64,000 nt of DNA from Ridgeia piscesae (Eukaryota; Annelida; Polychaeta; Sabellida; Siboglinidae): assembly GCA_025642075.2 (NCBI GenBank), contig JAODUO010000983.1:109048-173047 (forward strand), read 5' to 3'. The notes beneath the pieces were generated by a model that had not been told where the DNA came from, did no database searches, and saw only the letters and a list, made by a program, of their open reading frames with translations. Shown here piece after piece: positions 11,971 through 25,511 of this stretch. The position numbers were made by a program, and so were the translations under genes. The stretch's first letter is position 1; every line of letters begins with the position of its first letter.

Positions 11971-12754
11971 CTGAAAATATACACAAACAATATACAAGAG
12001 ACTAGTTATGAGACAAATGAACATGGACAATGTCAAATGGGATCCAGGACATAACCATAATGGACAAGTCACAAAACCCCAACCGCTTAATGCAAATGTG
12101 GACAAAACCCCAACTTCCAGGTTGGCAGTGTCTAAAGAGGAATGTAAGGATGAGTTGCATTGGTGAGCACAAATGAAAGCAGCTAATACTTTCTTGCAGT
12201 GTTAGTTCAAAGGTACACACATTCCACTTTGACACCATCAAGTCGTTTCATCATCTGTCACTCTAAGCTGTACATACAATTTAGTGCTTCAGCGAGAAGC
12301 AAAATAACTCAGCCCAAGTTCTTCAGCAGAATAGGGTAGGTTTTGTCATGCTCCTTTGTTCCAGAGCCTTATTACTATATGTATTGTTTATACACGAATA
12401 ACAACTTGTTTGTAACGAATTCATTGTGAAATTGATGTATGAATGTATGTATGTATGCATGTATGCATGCATGTATGCATGCACGCACGCACGCACATAC
12501 GTATACATCGGAAAGTCTGGACACCCACATCTAAACTCAACGGTTGTGGTTTTGTCTGTCAGGGTTTTGTCCACATTTGCAATACACGGTTGGCAGCTCC
12601 TCTGCCGAGAATTGGCAGAGTAATAATTTACAATGGAAGCCTGCTGTCTAGAATATGGGAAAGGTAAACATACAAGGGTATTGCGGGTAACTCGGCTCAC
12701 CTCAGCATTATTGCAAATCAATTTTGTTTTGAAAGGTTTTTCTCAAGGGAGTCT

Positions 12755-13190
12755 CAATGGAGGTGGTTAATCTATGCTGACACGATTTCTCTTTGACTGT
12801 AGTTGTTTAGGACAAATCTGACTGTCTGACGCTGGATGTTTTCTATCTTGCTTACTTCCTTCGTAATGTATGGGTCCAGACAGTACTACAATATTCTAAG
12901 TGGGGACGTACAAGTGAAAAGTAGGCTTGCTGTCTTAGCTTCTGTGAAGTTCCTCTAAGGTTTTACATGATTACGCCCAGTGCTCTGTTTGCCTGGTGGT
13001 GTTATGTGTTCTGCCAGGACATTGTGTTAGGTATAGTGACACCTAGGTATGGATATTGTGTGTGTTCTGTACCTGTAGACAGGTACAGAAAGTGACTGAT
13101 GACATATTCTGTAAAAGGATACATTTCTCTATCAGTGACATGTATTTTCTATTATAGCCATTTCTGTTGGGTAAAAAACCAACCCTGCTG
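12755..13190 (-). mobile_element. LINE remnant, C-terminal reverse-transcriptase region (CR1/jockey type)
   Basis: Minus-strand translation in shifting frames gives LEYCSTVW, then DPYITKEVSKIENIQRQ and RFVLNNYS, ending at a stop. This is the characteristic order of the C-terminal region of CR1/jockey-type non-LTR reverse transcriptases. Upstream fragments (YLGVTI-like, then ANRALG-like) lie in other frames. Multiple frameshifts and stops show a dead copy. Confidence 0.7.
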
Positions 13191-13287
13191 ATAACATGGC
13201 AAGAGAACCACCAAGATCACACAGAATAGAGCACTGTAGAGATGGGAAAAGCATGTCATGTGAAGAGGAATATTAGAAAGGCCGTGG

Positions 13288-13810
13288 ATATTGCGCCGAC
13301 AGTCGGTCCATTAATGCACAACTGTTGCACCAATAGTCGATTCGGACCAAACCATTATTCCAAAATAGGGATGTGAGGTTGTCGCCGCTGCGTGGCCGTA
13401 ACAATGGGAGCCCGACTTGACTTGTATAAAACGTATTACCCTGACCCTAACTCCCACCCCCATTTTGGAATAGTGGTTCAGTCAAAATCTGCCATGCACC
13501 GTCAAACTGACATAGTACTATTGATGGTGCATGGCAGTACTATCTTTCGACGCTTTTTCAACAGTATTGAGCGGCGTTTTTTTGCCGCGTTCTAAGTTCA
13601 GGCGTCTCTCGTTTAAAACTGACTATGCGTTTGTTGCTCAAACAAATGTAGCGCATTCTGCAATTCGACAAAGGTTCTAACAGACACGCCAACTCTAAAC
13701 ATGTTATCTGTCAACAGCAACGACGGCACGCGCATTCCCATGCCATAATGCACATGCGTCGAAAAACTGTCTGTGCAATAGTCACACAACTATTGTACTG
13801 ACTTTAGGTG

Positions 13811-13812
<2 letters not shown>
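13288..13812. mobile_element. Possible non-autonomous DNA transposon with imperfect terminal inverted repeats
   Basis: The left end (ATTGCGCCGACAGTC) and the inverted right end (ATTGCACCTAAAGTC) pair over roughly 24 bp with several mismatches, and TA flanks both ends. Inside are two further inverted repeats: TTCCAAAATAGGG near 13360 against CATTTTGGAATA near 13460, and a hairpin of CTGCCATGCACC with GGTGCATGGCAG around 13488-13532. No transposase reading frame is present. An (AT)n run follows the right end. Confidence 0.4.
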
Positions 13813-13851
<39 letters not shown>

Positions 13852-14999
13852 CACTTCGTATTAGTAAATCGGAGAAAGAAAGGTGGAGGAAGGGAGATGT
13901 TGACAGGGGATATTGACAAACAACTTCAAGATCTAAATCATGACCAGTGCAAGAGGAATCAAACTATTTTGCTCTATATCACCCCTGATCAACAAAGAAC
14001 ACAATTTGATTACAGCAGCAATGGAAAAATGCATAACTTAAACTTTCAAACAGTTCAGTTCGATGACCATAGACCTAAGAATGTTCCAGAAAATCAGTTT
14101 GCATCAATTTAATAAGAATATAGCAATATAATGCAATATATTGTCTAAAAACAAAGTGGTGATGTGGGTTAATGTGTCTAAATTCTAGATTAGGTAATAA
14201 AATGCATATGTATTGTAAAATGTATAACTTTTAGCAGTCCTGCTAAAAGTTATACATTTTAAAATTATTTAGTTCCTGAACTACTACTTGGACTTGGTCT
14301 TGGAGTTAGGTTGTTGTTGCCAATGACCATTAATAGCATTATTAGTGATTTATTCCAAAGGGCGACACGGTATGTTCACATTATACTGTTTCCCCCAGAG
14401 TAATACTTACGTTTGGTTTTAAATTAGTTGATGTTGACTCGTCATACACTAGTCAGAACGTGTGCCCGAATAATCAGGAAGTAATTCGTTAGGAAAAGTT
14501 CAGATCCGGACAGAAAACACCGGTGACGACGAAGTATGAGGAAGGGACAGGCCGACGTTTGCTACTAAATCACTGGCGTGGGAATTCCCTGAAGCTCACA
14601 ACATAACAAACTACTATGTGACATTCTTCCTTACCTAAAATGCATGCACGCGTTGCATTAAAATGGCCCAGTCTGCTCTTTATCGGGAAACAGGCACCAT
14701 ATCACGAATAAAACAGGAAGGGAGCACTCCGCCATTGAAAAATGAGGTCAGTCTGAACTTTACACGTGGCGCCACCTCCTGGGTTGTAAAAACAAATAAC
14801 AGGAATCCCATCAGGCTACTGCAAGCTACAACCGCGTCTTCACTGTGACACTGCCAATGTTTTTGTCTTGAATGAAGGAAAACGGCACTTGTGCAACATC
14901 CTGAACCACCCCAGTTTTGCCTGCAAAATTGTCAAACATCTGTATAAATTAGGCCAAGTGATGATGGCTCTAGCAATCTCACCAATATTATAAAGCCAA
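13813..14999. other. Intergenic, mostly unannotated
   Basis: Apart from an (AT)n run at 13811-13846 and the palindrome listed separately, I see no supported gene. Two short open frames (13897-14112 and 14663-14848, plus strand) have no recognisable similarity, splice context or codon signal. Confidence 0.4.
14216..14261. repeat. Perfect 22-bp-arm palindrome with 2-nt centre
   Basis: The left arm at 14216-14237 and the right arm at 14240-14261 are exact reverse complements (inner part TTTTAGCAG, TC, CTGCTAAAA). Transcribed RNA would form a 22-bp perfect hairpin. It is not obviously part of a larger transposon. Confidence 0.9.
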
Positions 15000-15012
15000 A
15001 ATTATATATTAT

Positions 15013-15400
<388 letters not shown>

Positions 15401-15564
15401 TGTTATGATGCCACAATATTCCTTCCTTAATGACCAACTTCAATTATCAATACTGTACATAATAAAAACCGTGCGACAATTATCCAGAAGAATGGAGTTG
15501 CATGGAAGAATTAAGATGATATACTAATGTTGATGGCCACAGGAACCTCACCAAGCCAAGTACA

Positions 15565-15885
15565 ATGAGGCACAGTGATTAGTTAGAAATTTAGACTCTT
15601 GAATAAGAGAACCCAGGTTCAAATTCTGTGCTGCCATGTCAAACTCAGGGCAGTTTTTCACTCTACGTACATTGCTCCAGTTCACTCATCTGTATATAAT
15701 GAGTACCTGGCTATAGACAGCAGTGGTTATGTGTACGAGCAGCTTTCGTGCATTAATTGTAGTATATGGCTGGATGCTTTCCAAAGAAGTTAAGATGGTG
15801 TCTGATAGAACAGGTCCATCAGGGAAATAAAGTGTAAAGCGTTTTGAGCAACTTGAGGATTGGATACTGCGCTTATATAAGAACT
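15565..15885 (+). mobile_element. tRNA-derived SINE
   Basis: An RNA polymerase III box A-like segment (GGCACAGTGATTAG, near 15569) and box B (GGTTCAAATTC, 15616-15626) have tRNA-like spacing. They are followed by a conserved-looking body (GTACATTGCTCCAG, GAGTACCTGGC) and a 3' part with GTAAAGCGTTTTGAGC and GCGCTTATATAAG. That tail form is common to many metazoan SINEs mobilised by LINEs. The family could not be named. The tRNA-like part is too diverged to be a working tRNA gene. Confidence 0.75.
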
Positions 15886-17540
15886 TACCTTTTTATGTAC
15901 AAATATTGATCAACCACGTTTAATTTTCTTCCTGATTTGACATTGACACAGTAATCACACCAACACAGTAATACTTATGAAGCGGCAACATTTGAAACAC
16001 AATTGTTTTATTCAAAACAATTTGTTTTTCTCCATATCGATTCAGCTCATGTCATTAGAAAATGCAACATGTTGGTTAACAAATTTTGGCAATTGTCATT
16101 TGTTTTGGTTATTCATAATTTCATATGCAGCCTTTCCTAAATTGATTTGTTATCTAAATTAACACAAAACACTCACTAAAAATTGGTGGGGGCACAGTCA
16201 TATCTAAAATCCTCCCCCACTAAAACAATTACACTACAAATTGACTTAATATAGGGGGATAAATCCCCTTCTACTAATATTTGCGGTTTAGCCTGCCAGC
16301 CCCCACCATTACTGGTTCCAAAGTCTACGTAATTGGAACTTATCTGCTCCGTATCACAGAATCAGGCAGAACCGAGCCAGTTGCACCATGTCAAGGTTGT
16401 GGTTTGGTTTGTGGTTTATAAAACAAACTTCAAAGAAATACGTTGGTAAAATATGTGCCTAAGTGCTGGTTACATGCAGGCAATTGCACCTGCTTAGCTA
16501 TAAGTTGTATTAGAAAGTGTTCTCAGCCAAGAATTTGCAGGTGCAACATTCAAATAGCAAACAAAACATTGCAGAAACTGTCGTACATGTGTATAAATTA
16601 ATCACTCTGTTAGCAATAAATCGCCCTGACACTCGGTCAGGTTAGTGAACAAATAAGAGTAAGACAGGGTTGTGGGTGAACTTGTAGATCTGCATTGTTT
16701 TAATGTTATTCAATAACCACATGTTCAAATAATCACCATACATAGTATACATGTGCAAGTATACAGACAATCGCCACATAACAATGCAAACTCCCTGATC
16801 TACAAGTCAGACTAAACCTACTAACTATCTGCAGTCTACCTACTAACTAACATCTACACAATACATTAATTATACAATAATAGAACTACAAACATAAGTA
16901 AAATTATACAATAATAGAACTACAAACATAAGTAAAATTATACAATAATCGAACTACAAACATGTGATGCCATATGTGCAACAGTTGATGGCTAGGACAA
17001 TCACACCATATAGGTCTACAGATGACATGGAATGGACAACTTATTTTTACATAGGCATATGGTGTTTCAGCCATTATTTGTAACATGGTATTTAAACTAC
17101 ACACATATACTTATTGTAGACAGCGCATCGGAATCATGTAAAAAAAACAAGGTACAAAGCATTGTACCTTAATTACACGTGGAACAAGCATGTTACATTA
17201 AAGTTATGTAAAGTTACATTACGAAACCATAATAAAATGCATAATGTTTGTTTTTGTAATATAATTGAGATACTATGTGTAAAGAGATGACCAACTGTTG
17301 GTTTGAAAAGTCATACTGACATGAACAAAAACACTTCAGACAAAAACATTTAACAAAGAAATATAATAAAGTAACAAATGACAGAATTAAGTCATCCTAA
17401 ATATGTAAGCTAAACGCATACATGTATACAGTGCATATTACTGAACTGAATATTATTACATCTGCAGAAGCCACATTGCAGTCTTCCAATTCGTCTCTTA
17501 TCAAAAATGGTTTCCAATATTAGTTATGAAATGCGTCTAA
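15886..17540. other. Intergenic AT-rich sequence
   Basis: No gene recognised. A possible small inverted-repeat element lies at about 16182-16312 (TTGGTGGGGGC facing GCCCCCACCATTA). Three tandem copies of a 36-bp TACAAACATAAGTAAAAT-type unit occur near 16875-16960. Confidence 0.35.
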
Positions 17541-17544
17541 AAGA

Positions 17545-17830
17545 ATGTGGTTTAACACTAGAAACCAGGAGACAGAGAGGAGATCAGATAGAAATGTTTA
17601 AAATATTGACAGCAATATTTTTTCTCGGTTAAGGAAGAGAGAAGGACTAGAGGACACGGAGTTACATTATCAAAGAAGCAGTGTAGACTAGATATTAGAA
17701 TTTGTTTATTTTCACAAAGAACAGTAAATGAATGGAATAGATTAATGGCTGATTGTGTAGGTGCTAGTAGTGTTAATATGTTTAAAAATAAAATTGACAT
17801 ATACCTAAGAAGTGCGGGGTACATTTAGAT
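17545..17830 (+). mobile_element. LINE 3' fragment (CR1-like reverse transcriptase C-terminus)
   Basis: Plus-strand reading gives LETRRQRGDQIEMFKIL, then (after a stop) GHGVTLSKKQCRLDIR, SQRTVNEWNRLM and VNMFKNKIDIYLR, ending at a stop codon at 17827-17829. This order is typical of the extreme C-terminus of CR1-like LINEs. The related fragment at the right edge of the window ends in the same LETRRLR segment, so the two probably belong to one family. Confidence 0.75.
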
Positions 17831-18441
17831 AGATAGGTTGGACTCTCGACAAGCCAAAGGGCTTCCTTGTCCACCTGCCATCTAGAGTTGATTCTCTAGG
17901 TGGCAATCTTGTTATATCATGATAATAATCATGAATGAGTTCACATGGTGCACATACCACTGGTCAGCAACAACAATGGTCAGCTTAATTGCTATATGTT
18001 ATTAATTAATGATCCTTCTCTCGCTATTCAGTGGCCAATTGGTAAAGTTAATTGGAATATGTTCTCACCTGTAGGTGCCATCTCCACTTCTCTGGGCTGG
18101 TGTTTGTCATTATCGTTCAGTTGTGGCAGATTTTTCTGCCATTTCTGTGGTGAAATGATAGAGTTTGTTTACATTATCTGATATCGTGTGTCCACATTCT
18201 CTCACGTTACCTTCTCATCCCAAGACTTTCCAATATTTTCATTTGCATAATTTTAACAATGATATAACCTTCACCATCATCTTGTCTCCTGATATGTCGA
18301 TACCAGTTAAGCCAGTTTGTCTTTAGAAAAGAACAATACAGCTGTACAATAAAACTTTATTTATCCCTATATGGGCAATTACATTGTCGATCAGATGGGC
18401 ATTGTGTATAAAGTATTATATAGATACATTTATATATACAG

Positions 18442-20417
18442 CAGAGATGGAGTGAGTACAATACAAATGTACTCGAGTACCAGTACGATTACTTCGAACA
18501 TGCATGAGTATGAGTACGAGTATTCAGAAAACAAATGTACTCGAGTACGATTACGATTACTTTACAATGTACTCGAGTACAAGTACGATTACATTAGAAT
18601 GTAATCATAATTACTTTCATGATTACTTTAATGAATATCCTGTTTCTAACATAAAGGCGACTTTCATGGAATCCCTAGGTGTCATTCTTGTTCTGTTGTT
18701 GTGTCACTGATGTTCTAACTGATTACTGCTATCCACTATCCAGGTGTTATTATTATTAATAATTAGACAACTTTCTCAGGTATTGGATGAATCATTTAAT
18801 GCTGGATTAATAATTTAATTTATGGTTTCTGAATGAAATACAAATAGGAGGCATTTAAGAATTTCAAATACACATGATCAAATACATTACAATAACAACA
18901 TTTCAAAACCGGGGGGGGGGCATATTCAAAAGAGTATCCAATTCAAATAAGTAGTATATCAGATGGGGATCAAGTACATATGTATTTGAAAGTATTTACA
19001 TATTTTTTTAAGTATTTGTATTTGATGTTTAGGAATTAAAAGTATTTGTATTTAAATACTTTCCTAAAGTATTTGACTTTTGCAAATATTTTTTCAAATA
19101 CATTGTCAGTATCAACATTTCTTTTTCACTGTCACATGTAATGCCTGCCAAACTGATTACCTTAATGCACTGCAACTTCACCCAACAGTGCTAATTACTG
19201 ATGAAGACACTTAACAACAGGCTTCCCCCCTGGCCCTGCAGTGACCACAACTTTTGTTTGCTCAGAGCCAGAGGATGGATTAACACCTAACAGTGACCAT
19301 AGGTCAATATCCCCTTTTGTTCTTAAGTCAGGCTTCAATCTGGCACCAGGCTATTCTGGTTTCCTGGCTGACGTTGAAGTTGAGCCTTCCTCACAACATC
19401 TTAGCAATGATTAGCAGTGTCTCTTCTGAGAGCAACATAGGCATTTTATTATGGCCCTCCTGGCTTAACATACAAACAATATATTTTGGCCTTTACCTCT
19501 TTCAGTCAGTTGTCACTGTGATGCAGTTAGCAATAACATATACTCCCTATCACTGGTCTGCCTGTCATCATATGAGCAAAACACTAATTATGCCTATAAA
19601 CTAGATGTCTCAATATATGTGTTGCTTTTCTTTTACCTACATAGTAATACAAAATGAAAAGTATTTAAAAAATAAAAGTATTTGAAATACTTTTCAATGT
19701 ATTCATATTTAAACACATTTATATTTAAAAAGTATTTGTAATTGTATTTTAATCCCTCAAGAATATTTGTATTTAAATACATTTCAATGTATTTGACCCC
19801 ATGTCTGGATGGGACAAACACAGAATATTTGTGGATTTAGACAGGTTTACAGTTTGCACTTAATTAAACATAATAGACAGTGATTTAGCAGCTAACCGCC
19901 CATACCCAGTCAGGATTCTGGATGTTGGAAATATGACCAGTCATTCTCACCATACTGACATAGCAAACAGTACAGGTGTGGCTGTGGCCTGGCTTCTAAA
20001 ATTACAAAGCAAGATGTTAGGGGATGCTTATCTCCTCTTGTCCTGCAGTGCTTCCCAGGGACTGTCACAATATAACTTGTATGTGATGTGGCTTCTCTGG
20101 GAAGAGAAGGTACTAATTAGGGAAATCTGACTGAATATTTATTTAACTGAAATGCTCAACAGTAATAGAAAATGAATACCTCGATTATTATTACATTTAT
20201 TAGATTACTTCTATCATTGCCATTTTTATCTGTCTAATATATTTGCTTGCAACTATTCATATGAAAAAATGTAATCGTGAGAAGTAATTGTGAGTACGAT
20301 TACTTTGGTAATGTACTCGAGTACGAGTACGATTACTTTGCTTCGTACTCGAGTATGAGTACTCAAAAAGTACTCGTACTCGAGTACAAGTACACGAGTA
20401 CGATTACTCCATCTCTG
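18442..20417. mobile_element. Non-autonomous hAT-type DNA transposon (about 2 kb)
   Basis: The element begins CAGAGATGGAGT and ends ACTCCATCTCTG, a terminal inverted repeat of hAT form. Subterminal regions on both sides are dense in GTACTCGAGTAC and CGATTACTTTG motifs. The 8-bp flanks are ATATACAG on the left and ATATACAC on the right, a 7-of-8 match to a target-site duplication of the length made by hAT transposases. No intact transposase frame was found. A second element seems to be nested inside. Confidence 0.75.
18960..19807. mobile_element. Nested element with AAATAC-rich palindromic ends
   Basis: The left end (CAGATGGGGATCAAGTAC) and inverted right end (CAGACATGGGGTCAAATAC) are similar. 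Both flanks carry many copies of TATTTGAAAG, TTTAAATAC and AGTATTTG in inverted orientation. The ends resemble hAT termini. No convincing 8-bp duplication flanks these exact borders, so the limits are uncertain. A short minus-strand stretch near 19220-19320 looks weakly protein-like (DLWSLLGVNPSSGSEQ). Confidence 0.45.
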
Positions 20418-23400
20418 ATATACACTGTATAATTATTATACAGTGTATACATACATAAAGTACATTCATTTCACATCATTAACAAGACTGATGGCAACAG
20501 GAATAAAAGATGACTTTTTAGTTTTTTACGGTTTGTTTTGCATATGGGACACCTACACCGATTTCTTACACATTGGATAAAGGACATGACTTTCATTGAC
20601 TAAAATAAAACAAGCCTTCCTATGAACTTGTTTTTCGCAGAATTTAGTAATGTCTCTCTGAGCGTGTTGCCAATGTCTGTAATTTTAGTTCTTGAATGTT
20701 ACTCTGCCAGTCATTTATTGGCAATAATAACATTAGAAATAAAAATTTGCTATATGTTGATTATGGTAAACATATACCCACTTATGCTATCATCAAACCC
20801 AAGTTGAACCAAGAGGTACAATTATCATGTTCATGAGTTCAACTCCATGTCAACAAAACAACATTGGCTCTAAAGGTTGGGTGTTATCCTTACTTGCCCT
20901 TGGGTATACAGCTGTAGTTACTAGTATCTAGCATAGCAACACCACTCACTTGATCTGAAGGAATACTATTCTTATTCATAATAATAATTATACTATCAGT
21001 CAATTGGCTGGTTTAAAAAATATATTTACTAAAACATATAAAGTGTCAAACATACAAAACCAATTTCAGAACGATTTAATTTTTAGAAGACTAGTGTTGC
21101 TATTTGCAAGGTGCTTTAGCTGGGCCGGTTTATAAAAATACAATGCCCCATTATGGGAATGAGATCAGATGAGATGGACTAGGCTTTGTTGCAACCCCCT
21201 CCCCTATCCATAAAACAAACCGACATAACTAAATAACCCACACGAATGCACTCATGCATACTATGACACAGGCAATAGCATACATAAGACTTTGCACTGA
21301 TTTGCAAGCAGTGCTCCACGAATTTGTATTGAAGTAGAGCATGTACAGTGCTTCATTGTGCAGTTGCCCCTATTCAGTCCAAAGACATTCATACACATAC
21401 ACCACACATAGACTGCTGTGTGCCTACAGCACAGCCTACAGAAATAGAGCCAACATTGTTTTCACTTGTAAATCTCACTTCAGGGACGTCGAGCAGTAGT
21501 CCAGACTGAATCTTGTCCATGCCCGGAATTTTTTTCAGGTTTCCAGTTAACCAAAAACCTCCCCTAGGCAGTAATGAATCAGTCTGTTGCTTCACTGCCC
21601 TGATGGGAAACAGAAACCAGGCTGTAATCTACTGTACTGGGGAAATGGGGATTGACAAGAATTGCCAAGAGAGGCAGCTAACTATAAAATGGACCATATA
21701 AACGACTACATAGATTCGTGAAGACCCAAGAAACACATATCATTACTTAAGAGGGAAATCAATCGATATGTTGGCGCCACATATAAAATGGAACACATCG
21801 TAATGCATATTAATAATATTGTGGACATCAGAAGAGGACGGTGTAACTGGTTATGTCTTGGTAATCGAGTCGTCGTTAAAATCTGGTGAATAGAGTTTGT
21901 CTGTTAAATCAGATGTACCGAGCTAACTCATTACAATACATAGATGTCAAATCATGGCAAATAACTTAAGGTAGAGTCGGCCCATAACATTTTACGCAAA
22001 TGAGTCATAATACAAGATATTCAATTTTGCACTCATTAACCAGCACATTATATTTCATACTACGTAGGTTCAAGTTGTGATATCTTGAGAACCCAGGAAA
22101 ACAGGCCAGAAGTTTGAATCAGGGTGTAGTTTTTCAAAATGCTTCCATAGTGTGAATGTTTTGCTTATTTCAGTTTAAAATCAATTTTCAAAAATAAAAT
22201 TGTGGCTCTGTGGTTATGGTAAAATCTTTGGGAAAACAACTAACTTTTTTATTCTTAACCAATAATCATTTCATTGATTCTGAAACTAGTCTTCACTAGA
22301 TTGCACAATGTGATTATGCATACATTTGTGTATTGAAGTTGTTGATTTTCCTTGCTCTCAAAAACTATTTGATCATTAAATACTTGGCTTACCAAGCATT
22401 GTCATCAACGTCACCAAATATGGCGACCAAAGTTACCAAATATGGCTACCAAAGTCAATTCTTGCAACAATAAAAAGTACACACTTTATTTATTAAACAG
22501 ACTTCAGAAATTACTTAAACTATTCACAGACATATCTGGATACTAAGAGGCTGGATTCATCAAATTCAAAACACGCTGGTTTAAGTATACTTAACAGATG
22601 ACTGGCCACATTCAAGTATTGTTTGTGAAGTAACCCTTTAATTATCAACTTCGTTACAATTGCAAGTAACAATGTCATGCTGCAGACAGAAATAACGTAC
22701 TGCTGCAGCTGAAATGGGTAGATGTGTTTTAGCAGAGGAAAACACAAACACATCAAAGCTAACATCACAGAGTTTGCATAATATAGTTACACTTGTTTCA
22801 CCTGTGGTTACAGCGCGTTTGTGCGTTCGGTGCTAGCAGAGGTGTCTGTGCACTTCTCTGAAACGATCACCGGTGATGTAAAGCAAATCCCCTCTACAGA
22901 GAGCATTCTAGAAAGTACGAACGTCGTTGAATCAGAGAAATCACCTGAATACATGTGAATGCCCACATGTGCCAACTGGAGTGACTTACCTCTCATGTTT
23001 AAGGGGAGGTGTCAGTTCCACATTTTTTTATATCAATTATAATAAAATATTTTAAAGAATAGAACATGTTCAAGGTGTAGAGTTTACCAATTGTGTCTGA
23101 TAAGCCAAAAATTGTGTTGTTTATTTGTTAATCAATTTTTTTCTATTAATAAACAACTCTACTGATCTTACAGATGTACATCACGCATTTTTGGCACATG
23201 CGGATTATTCATCACCATATCACCTTGCGTCTGACATTGCCTCTCGACGCAAAGTAATATCCTACAAATCACAGCAATATCTTTCAACTCAGAGTGTTTG
23301 CAATGAGGAATACCTTACTGCATGCACGGGTCACCAGAAATGCCACATTTCATGGACTTCCCGCACACAATAATAGACTGTCTTTTAAAGAATATGGCCA

Positions 23401-24348
23401 TATCCTGTTTCAGTTAGAATAGTTTTCAATCAAATGCAAAACAATCAATATCAAGTACATAATTTTCATGTATAAAATTTGTCAGACATTTATTAATCTA
23501 GAAGGCCAACTACTGGTCAAAGAGCACTTATTTATGCTAGGCAGATTTTAGATAAACGCAGCATATTTTGTTTGAAGAAACAGTACTCTGTACCTTGGTA
23601 GTTGCTATAGGTTGGCTGACTGGTGAATAATGTAATATGGATTCATATGAATTTCATGTCATAAATGGATTTCACGAAAACATGCCATATCGGAGTCACT
23701 CATTGCGATCATTACATGTTCCTGGACATCAGAAATCATCTGATGACTTTGCCAAACACCACTAATGAGAGAGCTAATTAGATGGCAGCTGTAATAACCT
23801 TCTCATAGAGACAATAGGTCATCAAAGATAGCCAGAAATTTTCACTTTCAAGGCACAATGCACTAAATGCCAATTCCGAAACATTGCCCAGTAATGGAAA
23901 ATGTTTTGTTCAAATGTGTGTTGAGCTAGCATAATAGATGACTTAAACAAACACACAACTCCAATTATATGATATGCATCTAACATGTATGTTTTCAAAA
24001 TGTGATACATGTCATCCAGCTCTGAATTTCGCCTGAATTGGCATTTCTCATAACATTGTCATGTTAGATACCTGTTACCACTGAGTATTCAAAGAATGGG
24101 TTTTGTTCACGAGTGACCAAATGCACCAACTGTATAACTTATGTAGCCTTTTTGCATAATGCTCTCTCTAGAGAGAACCCACTAAACACCATTCAGAATC
24201 AGAAACGCAGATAGAATCTGCCAATGTACAACACAAGGTTACCTGTCATAACAGTTTCAGTGAAACCTGTATGTTTAACAGGTAGTTATAATTGATAGGT
24301 ATTTATAACAAATAACGACACCAAATGTAATTATGCAGTCAGAGCAAT
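20418..24348. other. Intergenic, no gene recognised
   Basis: AT-rich sequence with only short open frames of no recognisable similarity. A 14-bp-arm palindrome (ACACTGTATAAT, T, ATTATACAGTGT) lies at about 20420-20447, directly beside the hAT element's right end. Confidence 0.4.
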
Positions 24349-24446
24349 TTAACCCATTTCATTCCAACTACAATTCCGGGTGTAGTTTACCCTGTTATGA
24401 CAATATATGAATGTATAACACTGGATGTCGGAATGGAACGGGTTAA
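24349..24446. mobile_element. piggyBac-type MITE with TTAA flanks
   Basis: A 90-bp element begins CCCATTTCATTCC and ends GGAATGGAACGGG, an imperfect terminal inverted repeat. TTAA sits immediately outside both ends (24349-24352 and 24443-24446), the target duplication made by piggyBac-family transposases. Nothing inside is coding. Confidence 0.65.
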
Positions 24447-25511
24447 AATGCACAGTATACAGCCAGCTCACAATGGTACATTTCACTGCATAACCATTGC
24501 TATTGCAGACTGCACAATTGGCATCATAAAATGTTTCTTCAAAACAAAACTCAAATAAATCTTCCCTAACGGGTTTCTATGGAAACCTCCACAGGAATTG
24601 TTTACATTACATTTTTTCACCTTTGTTTAATGGCAAAATTGATCAAGTAAGCCATACTTATATAATCGTTGTTTGTTTCCATGTTTTAAAAGTTCGTGTT
24701 TTACACTTTTTATTCCCTGTTATACTTGTAAATTTACTTTAATCAAGAGGCTGTGTTGTGCACCATGTACTTAAATGGCCTAGCCACTCTTATTTTTGTG
24801 TACAAAATTTTAATATCAAACGGCTAAAATCAACTAACTCTATTACAAAATTCTGGTGTATCTCAGAAAAATTTCATAAATCTTTCACATAAACACAATT
24901 CCATCAAAACATAAACTTGTAAACACCTAAACTTGAAAACGTCCTGTAGCAATGGTTTTAAGAAAATATACAAACATAACATTTCAATGTTACAGATAAA
25001 CTAAATCAGAAATTGAGCAGCATGTTAAGTAGGAATGTGAAAAGATATGTGCAAGTCATGAAACTACATAGATGTTACTCCAGTTTGCAACATCGTTTCC
25101 TAGAAACAACCTTGTCCTGCCAATACTTTGGACATCTTCAAGACAACACAAATGTCGGTAAGTGTTGTGACATCAACCGTTCGATGTAAATAATGCTAAA
25201 CGATTGTCATTAGCTATGTAAACAATGGACAGCAGTGGTAATGGACGTGTCGTGGCAATCAACCACAAAACAGTGGCTGCTCTGCTCAGAATATCACTAA
25301 AACATTCACAAACAGAATAATTTTTCACCAACAAACATAACAAGCGCAACAACAAAATAATTATTCACAACGTTTCTGAGCAGATGCAACTGAAAGAACA
25401 AAACACTGCTGGAAAACGTTGTTACAAAATGTGCATGGCGTTACCATTGCTATCACAAATCAGACCGCTCTTTGCCAGGTAGTCAGTCGCACAGCTAAAC
25501 ATTATGCACGA
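24447..25511. other. Region downstream of LARP6
   Basis: This should contain the LARP6 3' UTR on the minus strand. A minus-strand AATAAA occurs at 24714-24709, about 800 nt beyond the stop, and is a possible but unproven polyadenylation signal. No other gene is seen. Confidence 0.35.

Noticed and set aside
13897..14112. 71-codon plus-strand frame as a gene
   Set aside because: No recognised similarity, no splice or promoter support; length is expected by chance in AT-rich DNA of this size.
15571..15640. Possible true tRNA gene
   Set aside because: Boxes A and B are present but the arms do not pair into a cloverleaf and a SINE body follows.
18952..19815. 8-bp target duplication for the nested element
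   Set aside because: Flanks TAGTATAT and GATGGGAC do not match at the apparent borders.
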